Assembly (NCBI GenBank): GCA_963717125.1
Contig: CAVQVG010000002.1
Location: 62,001 to 126,000 of the forward strand
Direction of reading: 5' to 3'
Length of the DNA: 64,000 nt
Origin: RYN-230 sp963717125
Lineage (GTDB): Bacteria; Actinomycetota; Actinomycetes; Streptosporangiales; Streptosporangiaceae
Below are positions 1 through 7,419 of this stretch, piece after piece; positions within the stretch are counted from its first letter, which is position 1; each line of letters begins with the position of its first letter. Below the pieces are notes generated by a model, which was given only the letters and a program-made list of their open reading frames with translations, did not search any database and was not told where the DNA came from. Made by a program: the position numbers and the translations under genes.

Positions 1-1212
1 CTCCATGCGCAGCCGCGAGGCGGCCTCGTCGATCAGGTCGATCGCCTTGTCCGGCAGGAACCGGGCGGTGATGTAGCGGTCGGACAGCGCGGCGGCGGCG
101 ACCAGCGCCGCGTCCGAAATCTGCACCTTGTGATGCGCCTCGTAGCGGCCCTTGAGCCCGCGCAGGATGGCGATCGTGTCCTCGACCGACGGCTCGCCCA
201 CGAATACCTGCTGGAAGCGCCGCTCCAGCGCCGGGTCCTTCTCGATCCGCTCGCGGAACTCGTCCAGCGTGGTCGCGCCGACCATGCGCAGCTCACCGCG
301 GGCCAGCATGGGCTTGAGCATGTTGCCCGCGTCCATGGCGCCCTCGGCCGCACCGGCGCCGACCACCGTGTGCAGCTCGTCGATGAACGTGATGACCTGG
401 CCTTCGCTCTGCTTGATCTCGTTCAGCACGGCCTTGAGCCGCTCTTCGAACTCGCCGCGGTACTTGGCCCCGGCCACCATCGCGGCCAGGTCCAGGGCGA
501 CCAGCCGCTTGCCGCGCAGCGATTCGGGCACGTCGCCGGCCACGATCCGCTGGGCGAGGCCCTCGACGACGGCGGTCTTGCCCACGCCGGGCTCGCCGAT
601 CAGCACCGGGTTGTTCTTGGTCCGCCTGGACAGCACCTGGATGACCCGGCGGATCTCCGCGTCGCGGCCGATCACCGGGTCGAGGGCGCCGTCGCGGGCC
701 TGCTGGGTCAGGTCGATGCCGTACTTCTCCAGCGCCTGGTAGGTCCCCTCCGGGTCCTCGGTGGTGACGCGGGCGTGCCCGCGCACCTTCTGGAACGCGC
801 CGAGCAGTTCGTCCGGGCCGGCGCCTGCCTTGCGCAGCAGGTCAGCGGCCTGCCCCCCGTCGGCAGCCAAGCCGACCAGGAGGTGCTCGGTGGACACGTA
901 CTCGTCATCGAGTTCCCGGGCCCGCTTCGCCGCCGTGGCCAGCGTGGCCAGCAGCGCCCGGGAGGTGTCCGGGCCGCTGACCGAGCTGCCCGCGGCCTTA
1001 GGCAGCCGGGAGATCAGGGTCTCGGCGCTGCGCAGCACGGCCGCCGGGTCGGCCCCGACGGCGCGCAGCAGCGGCGCCGCCGTGCCACCCTCCTGGCTGA
1101 CCAGCGCGGCCAGCAGGTGCAGCGGCTCGACGTGCGGGTTGCCATCGGTGGTGGCCCGGCGCACGGCGCCGGACACCGCCTCCTGGCTCTTACGGGTGAG
1201 CTTGTCGTCCAT
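1..1212 (-). CDS. clpB: ClpB disaggregase, N-terminal part (cut by window edge)
   Basis: This is the first ~404 residues of the Hsp100 AAA+ disaggregase that works with DnaK, DnaJ and GrpE to resolubilise aggregated proteins in the cytosol. The double Clp_N repeat fills roughly residues 1-150. The first AAA+ module follows, with Walker A GEPGVGKT near residue 206 and Walker B ITFIDELHT near residue 276. The middle domain and second AAA+ module lie outside the window. The ATG at 1212 begins MDDKLTRKSQEAV, the usual ClpB start. It sits 17 bases after the hspR stop, so it is probably the last gene of the dnaK-grpE-dnaJ-hspR-clpB operon. In Streptomyces, as I recall, clpB is a separate HspR-controlled unit, so this linkage is worth noting. 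Confidence 0.96.
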   Translation of the reverse strand, partial: MDDKLTRKSQEAVSGAVRRATTDGNPHVEPLHLLAALVSQEGGTAAPLLRAVGADPAAVLRSAETLISRLPKAAGSSVSGPDTSRALLATLATAAKRARELDDEYVSTEHLLVGLAADGGQAADLLRKAGAGPDELLGAFQKVRGHARVTTEDPEGTYQALEKYGIDLTQQARDGALDPVIGRDAEIRRVIQVLSRRTKNNPVLIGEPGVGKTAVVEGLAQRIVAGDVPESLRGKRLVALDLAAMVAGAKYRGEFEERLKAVLNEIKQSEGQVITFIDELHTVVGAGAAEGAMDAGNMLKPMLARGELRMVGATTLDEFRERIEKDPALERRFQQVFVGEPSVEDTIAILRGLKGRYEAHHKVQISDAALVAAAALSDRYITARFLPDKAIDLIDEAASRLRME

Positions 1213-1229
1213 GGTTGCTTTCTGGATCC

Positions 1230-1760
1230 TTAGCGATCCGGTTCGTTGTTGAGTTGTGCCTCCGCGCGGGCGGCCCGGCTAGCCGCCGCGGGCAGCTCGC
1301 GCCGCTCGGCCTGGGGCGGCGGCTGGCCGCCCGGGCTGGCCGCCGGGCGCCTGGTGCCGTGCACCGGGACCAGCTGCGCGCCGCCGGAGCGGCTGCGCAG
1401 CAGGCCGGCCAGCCGGGCGGCCACCGCGCGGGTGGATTCCAGTTCCATCCGCAGCTGCGCCAGCTCGGCCGTGAACTCGGCCAGGTGCTGCTGGTGCCGC
1501 CGCAGCTCCCGGTCCAGCTCCAGGATCCGCTTGATCCCGGACAGGTTGACGCCCTCCTCCTGGGACAGCCGCTGGACCTCGCGCAGCGCGAGCACGTCGC
1601 GCAGCGAGTACCGGCGGCCGCCGCCAGTGGACCGGCCGGGCGACACCAGCCCCTTCTGGTCGTACGCCCGCAGCGTCTGCGGATGCATGCCGGCCAGCTG
1701 GGCGGCCACCGAGATGACATACACCGGTGTGTCGTCGCCGAGGTCGAATGGGCTGCTCAT
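1230..1760 (-). CDS. hspR: HspR, MerR-family heat-shock repressor
   Basis: HspR is the MerR-type autorepressor of the actinobacterial dnaK operon. It binds HAIR sequences and in known systems needs DnaK as co-repressor. The 176-aa protein has the winged-helix MerR domain at about residues 10-80, with the family signatures PVYVISVAAQLAGMHPQTLR and YDQKGLVSP. A coiled-coil helix (about 85-125) and a basic, low-complexity tail follow. The start at 1760 (MSSPFDLGDD) is chosen because the HTH begins just after it; the frame stays open further upstream but without family similarity. It lies 16 bases after dnaJ and 17 before clpB. Two HAIR elements upstream of dnaK match its expected operator, so the operon is probably self-regulated. 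Confidence 0.95.
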   Translation of the reverse strand: MSSPFDLGDDTPVYVISVAAQLAGMHPQTLRAYDQKGLVSPGRSTGGGRRYSLRDVLALREVQRLSQEEGVNLSGIKRILELDRELRRHQQHLAEFTAELAQLRMELESTRAVAARLAGLLRSRSGGAQLVPVHGTRRPAASPGGQPPPQAERRELPAAASRAARAEAQLNNEPDR

Positions 1761-1776
1761 GCCGTCACCGCGCACA

Positions 1777-2958
1777 TCACGTGCTCCTGGCCCGCTGCAG
1801 CAGGTCCTCGCGCGGGTCCTGGCCGGCCGTGGCCTCGCGGAAATCCTCGAGTGCCTTCCTGGCCTGCCCATTCACCTGCTGCGGCACCTGCACCGCGACC
1901 GTCACCAGCAGGTCCCCGTTGGTGCCGTCCGGCCGGCGCACGCCCTTGCCGCGGACCCGGAAGGTACGCCCGTTCGGGGTCCCGGCCGGGATCCGGACGC
2001 TGACTGGCGCCCCGCGGTGGGCCGGCACCTTGATCTCGGCGCCGAGCGTCGCCTCGGGGAACGTGACCGGCACGCTGACGGTGAGGTTGTGCCCGGACCG
2101 GCCGAAGACCGGGTGCGGGCTGACGTGCACCCGCACGTACAGGTCTCCGGCTGGGCCGCCACGCTCACCCGGCGCGCCCTTGCCCTTGAGCTTGATTCGC
2201 TGACCATCCGCCACACCCGCGGGGATGCGGGCCTGGATGGTCCGGGTGCTCATGGCCCGGCCGCTGCCCGAGCACACCGGGCACGGGTCGTCCACCACCA
2301 GCCCGCGGCCCCGGCATTCGCGGCACGGCTCGGAGAACGCGAAGCTGCCCAGGTTCCGGCTCTCCTGGCCGGTCCCCTCACAGTTCGGGCAGACCCGGGG
2401 CACGGTGCCGGTCTTGGCCCCGGTGCCCTTACAGGTCGGGCACGGGCCCTCGCCGGCCAGCCGCAGGCTCACCGTGGACCCGTCCAGTGAGTCGCTGAAC
2501 GACAGCGTGGTCTCGGTCTCCACATCCGCGCCCCGCCGCGGCCGGGCCTGCGTGGTGCGCGTGCCGCCGCGGCCGAACACGCCGCCCAGGATGTCGCCCA
2601 GGCCGCCGCCGCTCTGGCCGCCGCCGGTGGGCGCCCCGCCGCCGAACAGGTCGCCGAGGTCGAAGCCGCCGAAGCCGCCCTGGCTGCCGGCCCCGGCCTG
2701 GCCGGGACGGCGGAACCCGCCGCCGAACAGCGAGCGCGCCTCGTCGTACTCCTTGCGCTGCTTGGGGTCGGACACCACGTTGTAAGCCTCGGAGATCTCC
2801 TTGAACCGCTCCTCGGCCTTCGGGTCACCCTTGTTGGCGTCCGGGTGATACTTGCGGGCCAATTTGCGGTACGACTTCTTGATCTCGTCCGCGTTGGCGG
2901 TCTTGGAAACCCCCAGGACCTTGTAGTAGTCCTTCTCGAGGAAGTCCTTCGTGCTCAC
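1777..2958 (-). CDS. dnaJ: DnaJ co-chaperone (type I, actinobacterial DnaJ1)
   Basis: DnaJ delivers unfolded clients to DnaK and stimulates its ATPase. The 393-aa protein shows the full type I order. The J domain spans residues ~9-75 with the HPD motif in KYHPDANK. A Gly/Phe-rich linker follows (~76-150). The zinc centre (~165-235) has four CxxCxGxG-type motifs (CPTCKGTGAK, CPNCEGTGQE, CRECRGRG, CPVCSGSG). The two C-terminal beta domains end in a short tail. The ATG at 2958 begins MSTKDFLEKDYYKVLGV, typical for actinobacterial DnaJ1. It is 17 bases downstream of grpE and 16 upstream of hspR, in the order known for HspR-controlled operons. Confidence 0.97.
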   Translation of the reverse strand: MSTKDFLEKDYYKVLGVSKTANADEIKKSYRKLARKYHPDANKGDPKAEERFKEISEAYNVVSDPKQRKEYDEARSLFGGGFRRPGQAGAGSQGGFGGFDLGDLFGGGAPTGGGQSGGGLGDILGGVFGRGGTRTTQARPRRGADVETETTLSFSDSLDGSTVSLRLAGEGPCPTCKGTGAKTGTVPRVCPNCEGTGQESRNLGSFAFSEPCRECRGRGLVVDDPCPVCSGSGRAMSTRTIQARIPAGVADGQRIKLKGKGAPGERGGPAGDLYVRVHVSPHPVFGRSGHNLTVSVPVTFPEATLGAEIKVPAHRGAPVSVRIPAGTPNGRTFRVRGKGVRRPDGTNGDLLVTVAVQVPQQVNGQARKALEDFREATAGQDPREDLLQRARST

Positions 2959-2975
2959 TTAGCCTCTCTCCGGGA

Positions 2976-3834
2976 TCAGTTGTTTCCCGCCGGAGTTCCC
3001 CGTGGCTCGTCCGGGCTGCCCTGAGCCGGACCGTCGCTGGGTTCCGCCACCGCGACCCGGGCCGGCCGGACGATGCGGTCGCCCACCCGGTAGCCGGGCT
3101 GCAGGATCTGCACCGCGGTCGGCTCGGTCACGTCAGGTGAATAGGTGTGCGTCAGCGCCTCGTGGATCCGCGGGTCGAACGGCTCGCCGGCGTCGCCGAA
3201 GCTCTCCAGCCCCAGCTTGGCCGCGGTCGCCTCCAGCGACTCACCGACCGACTTGAATCCGCCGGTCAGCTCGCCGTGCTCGCGGGCCCGGCCGATGTCG
3301 TCCAGCACCGGGAGCAGCGAGCTCAGCACGTTCGCGAGCGCCTGCTCGCGGACGGCCATCCGGTCCCGCTCGACGCGCTTGCGGTAGTTCGCGTACTCAG
3401 CCTGGATGCGCTGCAGGTCCGCGGTGCGCTCGGCCAGCTGGGCGGCCAGCGCCAGCTCGGCGCTGTCCGGCCCGGCGGGCGGCTGGGCGCCGGGGCCTGG
3501 GCTCGGCGGCCCGGCGGGAGAAGTCCCGCCGGGCGCACCCGCCGCCTGGCCACCTGCGTTGCTGGCTGCCGCGCCGGCCGAGCCCGGTGCGCCGGGCATG
3601 CCCGGCGCACCGGGCGCGCTGCCCGGTGCCGGGCCAGCCGCCGGCACCACCCGGCTGGGCGGGCCGTGCGCCCGTCCCGCCGGGCTTGGAGGCCGCGTGC
3701 CGGCCGGGCTGCCGCGGCTTGGCGGGGTCCCGCCGCGCCTGCTGGCCTGGATCCCTGACCTGCCCGGTTTCCGGGTCGATGCGCCTGAGGTCACGGATCA
3801 CCGGCCCTGCGTTGGTGTCCTCTGGCGAATTCAT
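2976..3834 (-). CDS. grpE: GrpE nucleotide exchange factor, apparently frameshifted
   Basis: GrpE releases ADP from DnaK. The C-terminal ~160 residues are a normal GrpE: a long coiled coil (ERTADLQRIQAEYANYRKRV) followed by the beta domain, read in the frame that ends at 2976. The expected N-terminus (MNSPEDTNAGPVIRDLRRID, then PETGQVRD, which matches other actinobacterial GrpEs) starts at ATG 3834 in a different frame. That ATG overlaps the dnaK stop as TGATG, as expected for translational coupling. To join the two parts one base must be skipped inside the Pro/Gly/Ala-rich segment, about 3560-3740. A single inserted base from sequencing error is the simplest explanation; a true frameshift is possible. 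The in-frame ATG at 3794 would give a shorter protein without the conserved N-terminus. Confidence 0.85.
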
Positions 3835-5693
3835 CAGGCGGCGCCACCTTCACCGGCGTTGCGGTCCTCGTCGACGATCTCCGCGTCCACGACTTCGTCG
3901 TCAGCCGCGGCGTCCTGGGCGTCATCCTGTGGGCCGCTGTCCTGGGCCGCGCTGGCCTGGGTCTGCGCGTAGATGGCGGTGCCCATCTTCTGGCTGGCCT
4001 GGGCCGCCTTGTCGGTGGCGTCCTTGATCGCCTCGATGTCGGTGCCCTCGAGCACCTTCTTCAGTTCCGCGATCGCCTCCTGCACCTCGGACTTGATGTC
4101 CTCGGGGACCTTGTCCGAGTTCTCGCCGAGGAACTTCTCGGTCTGGTAGGCGAGCGTGTCCGCGCGGTTGCGGACCTCCGCCTCCTCACGGCGGGCGGCG
4201 TCTTCCGCGGCGAACTTCTCCGCGTCGGCCATCATCCGCTCGATCTCGTCCTTCGCCAGTGCGGAGCCGCCGGAGATGGTGACCCGCTGCTCCTTGCCGG
4301 TGCCCAGGTCCTTGGCGGACACGTTGACGATCCCGTTGGCGTCGATGTCGAAGGCGACCTCGATCTGCGGGATGCCGCGCGGCGCGGGCGCGATGCCGGA
4401 CAGCTCGAACATGCCGAGCTTCTTGTTGTACGCGGCGATCTCGCGCTCACCCTGGAACACCTGGATCTGCACGGACGGCTGGTTGTCATCCGCGGTGGTG
4501 AAGATCTCCGACCGCTTGGTCGGGATCGTGGTGTTGCGCTCGATCAGCTTGGTGAAGATGCCGCCCTTGGTCTCGATGCCCAGCGACAGCGGGGTCACGT
4601 CCAGCAGCAGGACGTCCTTGACCTCGCCCTTGAGCACGCCGGCCTGCAGCGCGGCACCGACGGCGACGACCTCGTCCGGGTTGACGCCCTTGTTCGGCTC
4701 CTTGCCGCCGGTCAGCTCCTTGACCAGGTTGACCACGGCCGGCATCCGGGTGGAGCCGCCGACCAGCACCACGTGCTGGATGTCGCCGAGCTTGGTGTTG
4801 CCGTCCTTGATCACCTGCTGGAAGGGGCCCTTGCAGCGGTCCAGCAGGTCCGAGGTCATGCGCTGGAACTCAGCCCGGGTGAGCTTGCTGTCCAGGTGCA
4901 GTGGGCCCTGCTCGGAGTGGGTGATGTAGGGCAGGTTGATCGTGGTCTCGGCCGAGCCGGACAGCTCGATCTTGGCCTTCTCCGCGGACTCGCGCAGCCG
5001 CTGCAGCGCCATCTTGTCCTTGGACAGGTCCACGCCGTAGCCGTTCTTGAAGTCCTGCACCAGCCAGTCGACGATGCGCTGGTCCCAGTCGTCACCACCG
5101 AGGTGGTTGTCACCGCTGGTCGCCTTCACCTCGACCACACCGTCGCCGACTTCCAGCAGCGAGACGTCGAAGGTGCCGCCACCGAGGTCGAACACGAGGA
5201 TGGTGGCCTCACCCTCCTTCTCCAGGTGGTAGGCCAGCGCCGCGGAGGTGGGCTCGTTGATGATGCGCAGCACGTTCAGCCCGGCGATCTGCCCGGCCTC
5301 CTTGGTGGCCTGCCGCTGCGCGTCGCTGAAGTAGGCCGGCACGGTGATCACCGCGTCGTTGATCGTCTCGCCCAGGTAGGACTCCGCGTCCCTCTTCAGC
5401 TTCTGCAGGATGAACGCGCTGATCTGCTGCGCGTTGAACTTCTTGTCGTCGATCTTGACGGTCCAGTCGGTGCCCATCTGGCGCTTGACCGAGCGGATCG
5501 TGCGGTTGACGTTGGTCACCGCCTGCCGCTTGGCGACCTCACCGACCAGCACCTCGCCGTTCTTGGCGAAGGCGACCACGGACGGCGTGGTCCGCGACCC
5601 CTCCGCGTTGGCGATGACCGTTGGCTCGCCACCCTCGAGAACTGCGACGACGGAGTTGGTGGTTCCGAGGTCGATACCTACCGCACGTGCCAT
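3834..5693 (-). CDS. dnaK: DnaK, Hsp70 chaperone
   Basis: Hsp70 chaperone, 619 aa, first gene of the heat-shock operon. The ATPase domain (~1-365) begins MARAVGIDLGTTNSVVAV and contains IFVFDLGGGTFDVS-type and VLVGGSTRMP phosphate-binding signatures. The linker DVLLLDVTPLSLGIE leads into the substrate-binding domain and the helical lid. The tail is acidic (DDEVVDAEIVDEDRN), as in other actinobacterial DnaKs. The start at 5693 is preferred over upstream in-frame codons because the family N-terminus begins here and an AGGGA element lies a few bases upstream. The stop overlaps the grpE ATG. Expression is expected to be HspR-repressed through the two HAIR elements at 5727-5747 and 5779-5799. Confidence 0.98.
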   Translation of the reverse strand: MARAVGIDLGTTNSVVAVLEGGEPTVIANAEGSRTTPSVVAFAKNGEVLVGEVAKRQAVTNVNRTIRSVKRQMGTDWTVKIDDKKFNAQQISAFILQKLKRDAESYLGETINDAVITVPAYFSDAQRQATKEAGQIAGLNVLRIINEPTSAALAYHLEKEGEATILVFDLGGGTFDVSLLEVGDGVVEVKATSGDNHLGGDDWDQRIVDWLVQDFKNGYGVDLSKDKMALQRLRESAEKAKIELSGSAETTINLPYITHSEQGPLHLDSKLTRAEFQRMTSDLLDRCKGPFQQVIKDGNTKLGDIQHVVLVGGSTRMPAVVNLVKELTGGKEPNKGVNPDEVVAVGAALQAGVLKGEVKDVLLLDVTPLSLGIETKGGIFTKLIERNTTIPTKRSEIFTTADDNQPSVQIQVFQGEREIAAYNKKLGMFELSGIAPAPRGIPQIEVAFDIDANGIVNVSAKDLGTGKEQRVTISGGSALAKDEIERMMADAEKFAAEDAARREEAEVRNRADTLAYQTEKFLGENSDKVPEDIKSEVQEAIAELKKVLEGTDIEAIKDATDKAAQASQKMGTAIYAQTQASAAQDSGPQDDAQDAAADDEVVDAEIVDEDRNAGEGGAA

Positions 5694-5718
5694 GTTGTTG
5701 TCCCTGTGTGTGATTGTT

Positions 5719-5746
5719 GTCCTAGACTTGAGCCTTGTCGGCTCAA
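5719..5746 (-). promoter_or_regulatory. Probable dnaK promoter
   Basis: On the minus strand TTGAGC (5741-5746) and TAGGAC (5719-5724) are separated by 16 bases and resemble actinobacterial vegetative -35 and -10 boxes. The inferred transcript would start about 18 bases before the dnaK ATG. The -35 box lies inside the proximal HAIR palindrome, so bound HspR would block polymerase. Assigned by eye from spacing and context. Confidence 0.5.
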
Positions 5747-5747
5747 G
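5727..5747. promoter_or_regulatory. HAIR element 1 (HspR operator)
   Basis: A perfect inverted repeat, CTTGAGC-N7-GCTCAAG, matches the published HAIR consensus CTTGAGT-N7-ACTCAAG in arm length and spacing. It lies 34 bases upstream of the dnaK start codon and overlaps the inferred -35 box. Confidence 0.88.
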
Positions 5748-5778
5748 CTTGCCAGGAGCGTGACCCGCTGGCAAATGG

Positions 5779-5799
5779 GTTGAGTCTATTGGGCTCAAC
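5779..5799. promoter_or_regulatory. HAIR element 2 (HspR operator)
   Basis: A second inverted repeat, GTTGAGT-N7-GCTCAAC, has the same 7+7+7 architecture with one imperfect arm position. Its centre lies 52 bp from the centre of HAIR 1, about five helical turns, so both could be occupied on one DNA face. Confidence 0.78.
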
Positions 5800-5897
5800 T
5801 TCTATGCGCGGCAAAACATTCCGCGGTGTGCCAGGCCCGCCCGGAAGCGGTGCCCGCCACGCCGCGGAAGGCGTTCTGGCTGGTAGTTAACTGACGG

Positions 5898-7163
5898 TCA
5901 GCGTGGTGCGGTCTGCTCCGTCCAGGTGCTGCCGTCCCACACCTCGACCAGTGGGCGCACCGCGCCGGCCGCGGAGGCGCTGCTGGCGCCGACGGCTACG
6001 CAGTGCGTGACCGAGGTGCAGGACACCGAGATGAGGGCGCTGAACGTCGGCAGGCTGGACGGGGTCACGATCGTCCAGGACGTACCGTCCCAGTGCTCAG
6101 CCACGGCCGCGTCGGTGGTTCCGGCCGAGTTCGTCACGTCGCCGACGGCCAGGCAGTTCGACACCGTGGCGCAGGACACCGAGTTGAACTCCGCCTCGCC
6201 GCTGATCGGTTGCGGGTCGATCCGGGCCCAGTCGCTGCCGGTCCACTGCTCCGCGATCGGCGCGGAGGTGTTCGCCGTGCCGGCCGAGCCGACCGCCACG
6301 CAGTCGGTGGCCGTCCGGCACGAGATGCTGGCCAGGTCGCTGTACTGCATGGGCTGCTTGGTGGTCTCGGTCAACCAGGCGGTGCCGTTCCAGTGCTCGG
6401 CCAGCGCCTTCTCCGCGCCGTTGGACCCGACCGCGATGCAGTTCCGGCTGGCCGGGCACGAGACGCCGACCAGCAGGCCCAGGCCCTTGGCCGCCAGCAC
6501 CGACCACTTCCTGCCGTTCCAGTGCTCGGCCAGCGGAGCCCCGCTGGCCCGTAGTCCCACCGTCATGCAGTCCTTGGCCCAGGTGCAGGAGATCGCGCTC
6601 GGGATGGCGGCCGCGGGCTGCTTGTTCAGGGCCTGGGCCGTCCACCTGGTGCCGTTCCACCCTTCGCCGAGCAGCCTGAGGCTCTTCTTGCTGTAGGAGT
6701 ACCCAGCGGCCACGCAGGCGTGCGAGGACGTGCAGGACACCCCGGCGGCTAGCGTCGCGCCCAGCTGGCCGTTGGTGAGCGGGGTAGGCGTGGTCTGCAC
6801 CGCCCACGTGGTCCCGTTCCACCGCTCGGCCAGGGTCCGGGTGTTCTTGCCGCTGCGGGTGCTGACCAGCCCGGTCGCGGTGCACTGGGGCCGCCCGGTG
6901 CAGGACACACCGATCAGCTCGGCTCCGGTGAACATGGCTGCGGCGGCGGATGCCTGCGTGATCATCGCGTGCTCGCCAGCCGCGCCCGGCCGGGTGCCGA
7001 ACCTGAGCCACCGGGCGCCCGGCCCCAGCAGCCTGGTCACCGCGCTACTGCCGGGTGTACCTGTGCTGGCCCTGCGTGCCGCCGTGGCTGCGGCGGCGGG
7101 TCCCGCCGCCGCAGCCAGCGTGCAGGCGGCGATCATGGTGACCACCGCTGCTCGTCCTGTCAT
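5898..7163 (-). CDS. Secreted Cys/Trp repeat protein of unknown function
   Basis: A 421-aa exported protein. The N-terminus is a clear signal peptide (MTGRAAVVTMIAACTLAAAA, with cleavage probably after the following GPAAAA). The rest is built from about seven repeats of ~45 residues, each with a paired-cysteine segment (VSC...C.AVG) and an aromatic segment (LAEHWNGTAW). This resembles a beta-propeller-like array found widely in actinobacterial secreted proteins; I know no experimentally defined function for it. The start at 7163 is chosen because GGAGGAAGG lies just upstream and the signal peptide begins there; a longer upstream start is possible. It is a single gene downstream of no obvious partner, separated from dnaK by the HAIR region. 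An extracellular adhesion or scaffold role is only a guess. Confidence 0.85.
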   Translation of the reverse strand: MTGRAAVVTMIAACTLAAAAGPAAAATAARRASTGTPGSSAVTRLLGPGARWLRFGTRPGAAGEHAMITQASAAAAMFTGAELIGVSCTGRPQCTATGLVSTRSGKNTRTLAERWNGTTWAVQTTPTPLTNGQLGATLAAGVSCTSSHACVAAGYSYSKKSLRLLGEGWNGTRWTAQALNKQPAAAIPSAISCTWAKDCMTVGLRASGAPLAEHWNGRKWSVLAAKGLGLLVGVSCPASRNCIAVGSNGAEKALAEHWNGTAWLTETTKQPMQYSDLASISCRTATDCVAVGSAGTANTSAPIAEQWTGSDWARIDPQPISGEAEFNSVSCATVSNCLAVGDVTNSAGTTDAAVAEHWDGTSWTIVTPSSLPTFSALISVSCTSVTHCVAVGASSASAAGAVRPLVEVWDGSTWTEQTAPR

Positions 7164-7419
7164 GCCTTCCTCCGCTGGGTTGGTCCCCCTGAGATCGGTG
7201 CAACACATCAAGGACGCTCAATCCCACCCATTGGTTGGCATAACGCCCTAAGCCGGGCGGGTGCCGCTGGGGAGGTGCGCGGTGGCCGCTAAGTTACCGA
7301 CAAGTACGATAGCGGGACACCGCGACCGGCCAGCATGATCATCAGGCGGGCAGGGGCGCGGCGTACGCTGGCACCCGGTACAGCGCCGGGCCCCGGCCTG
7401 GGCTGGCGAGGAGGTCTTC

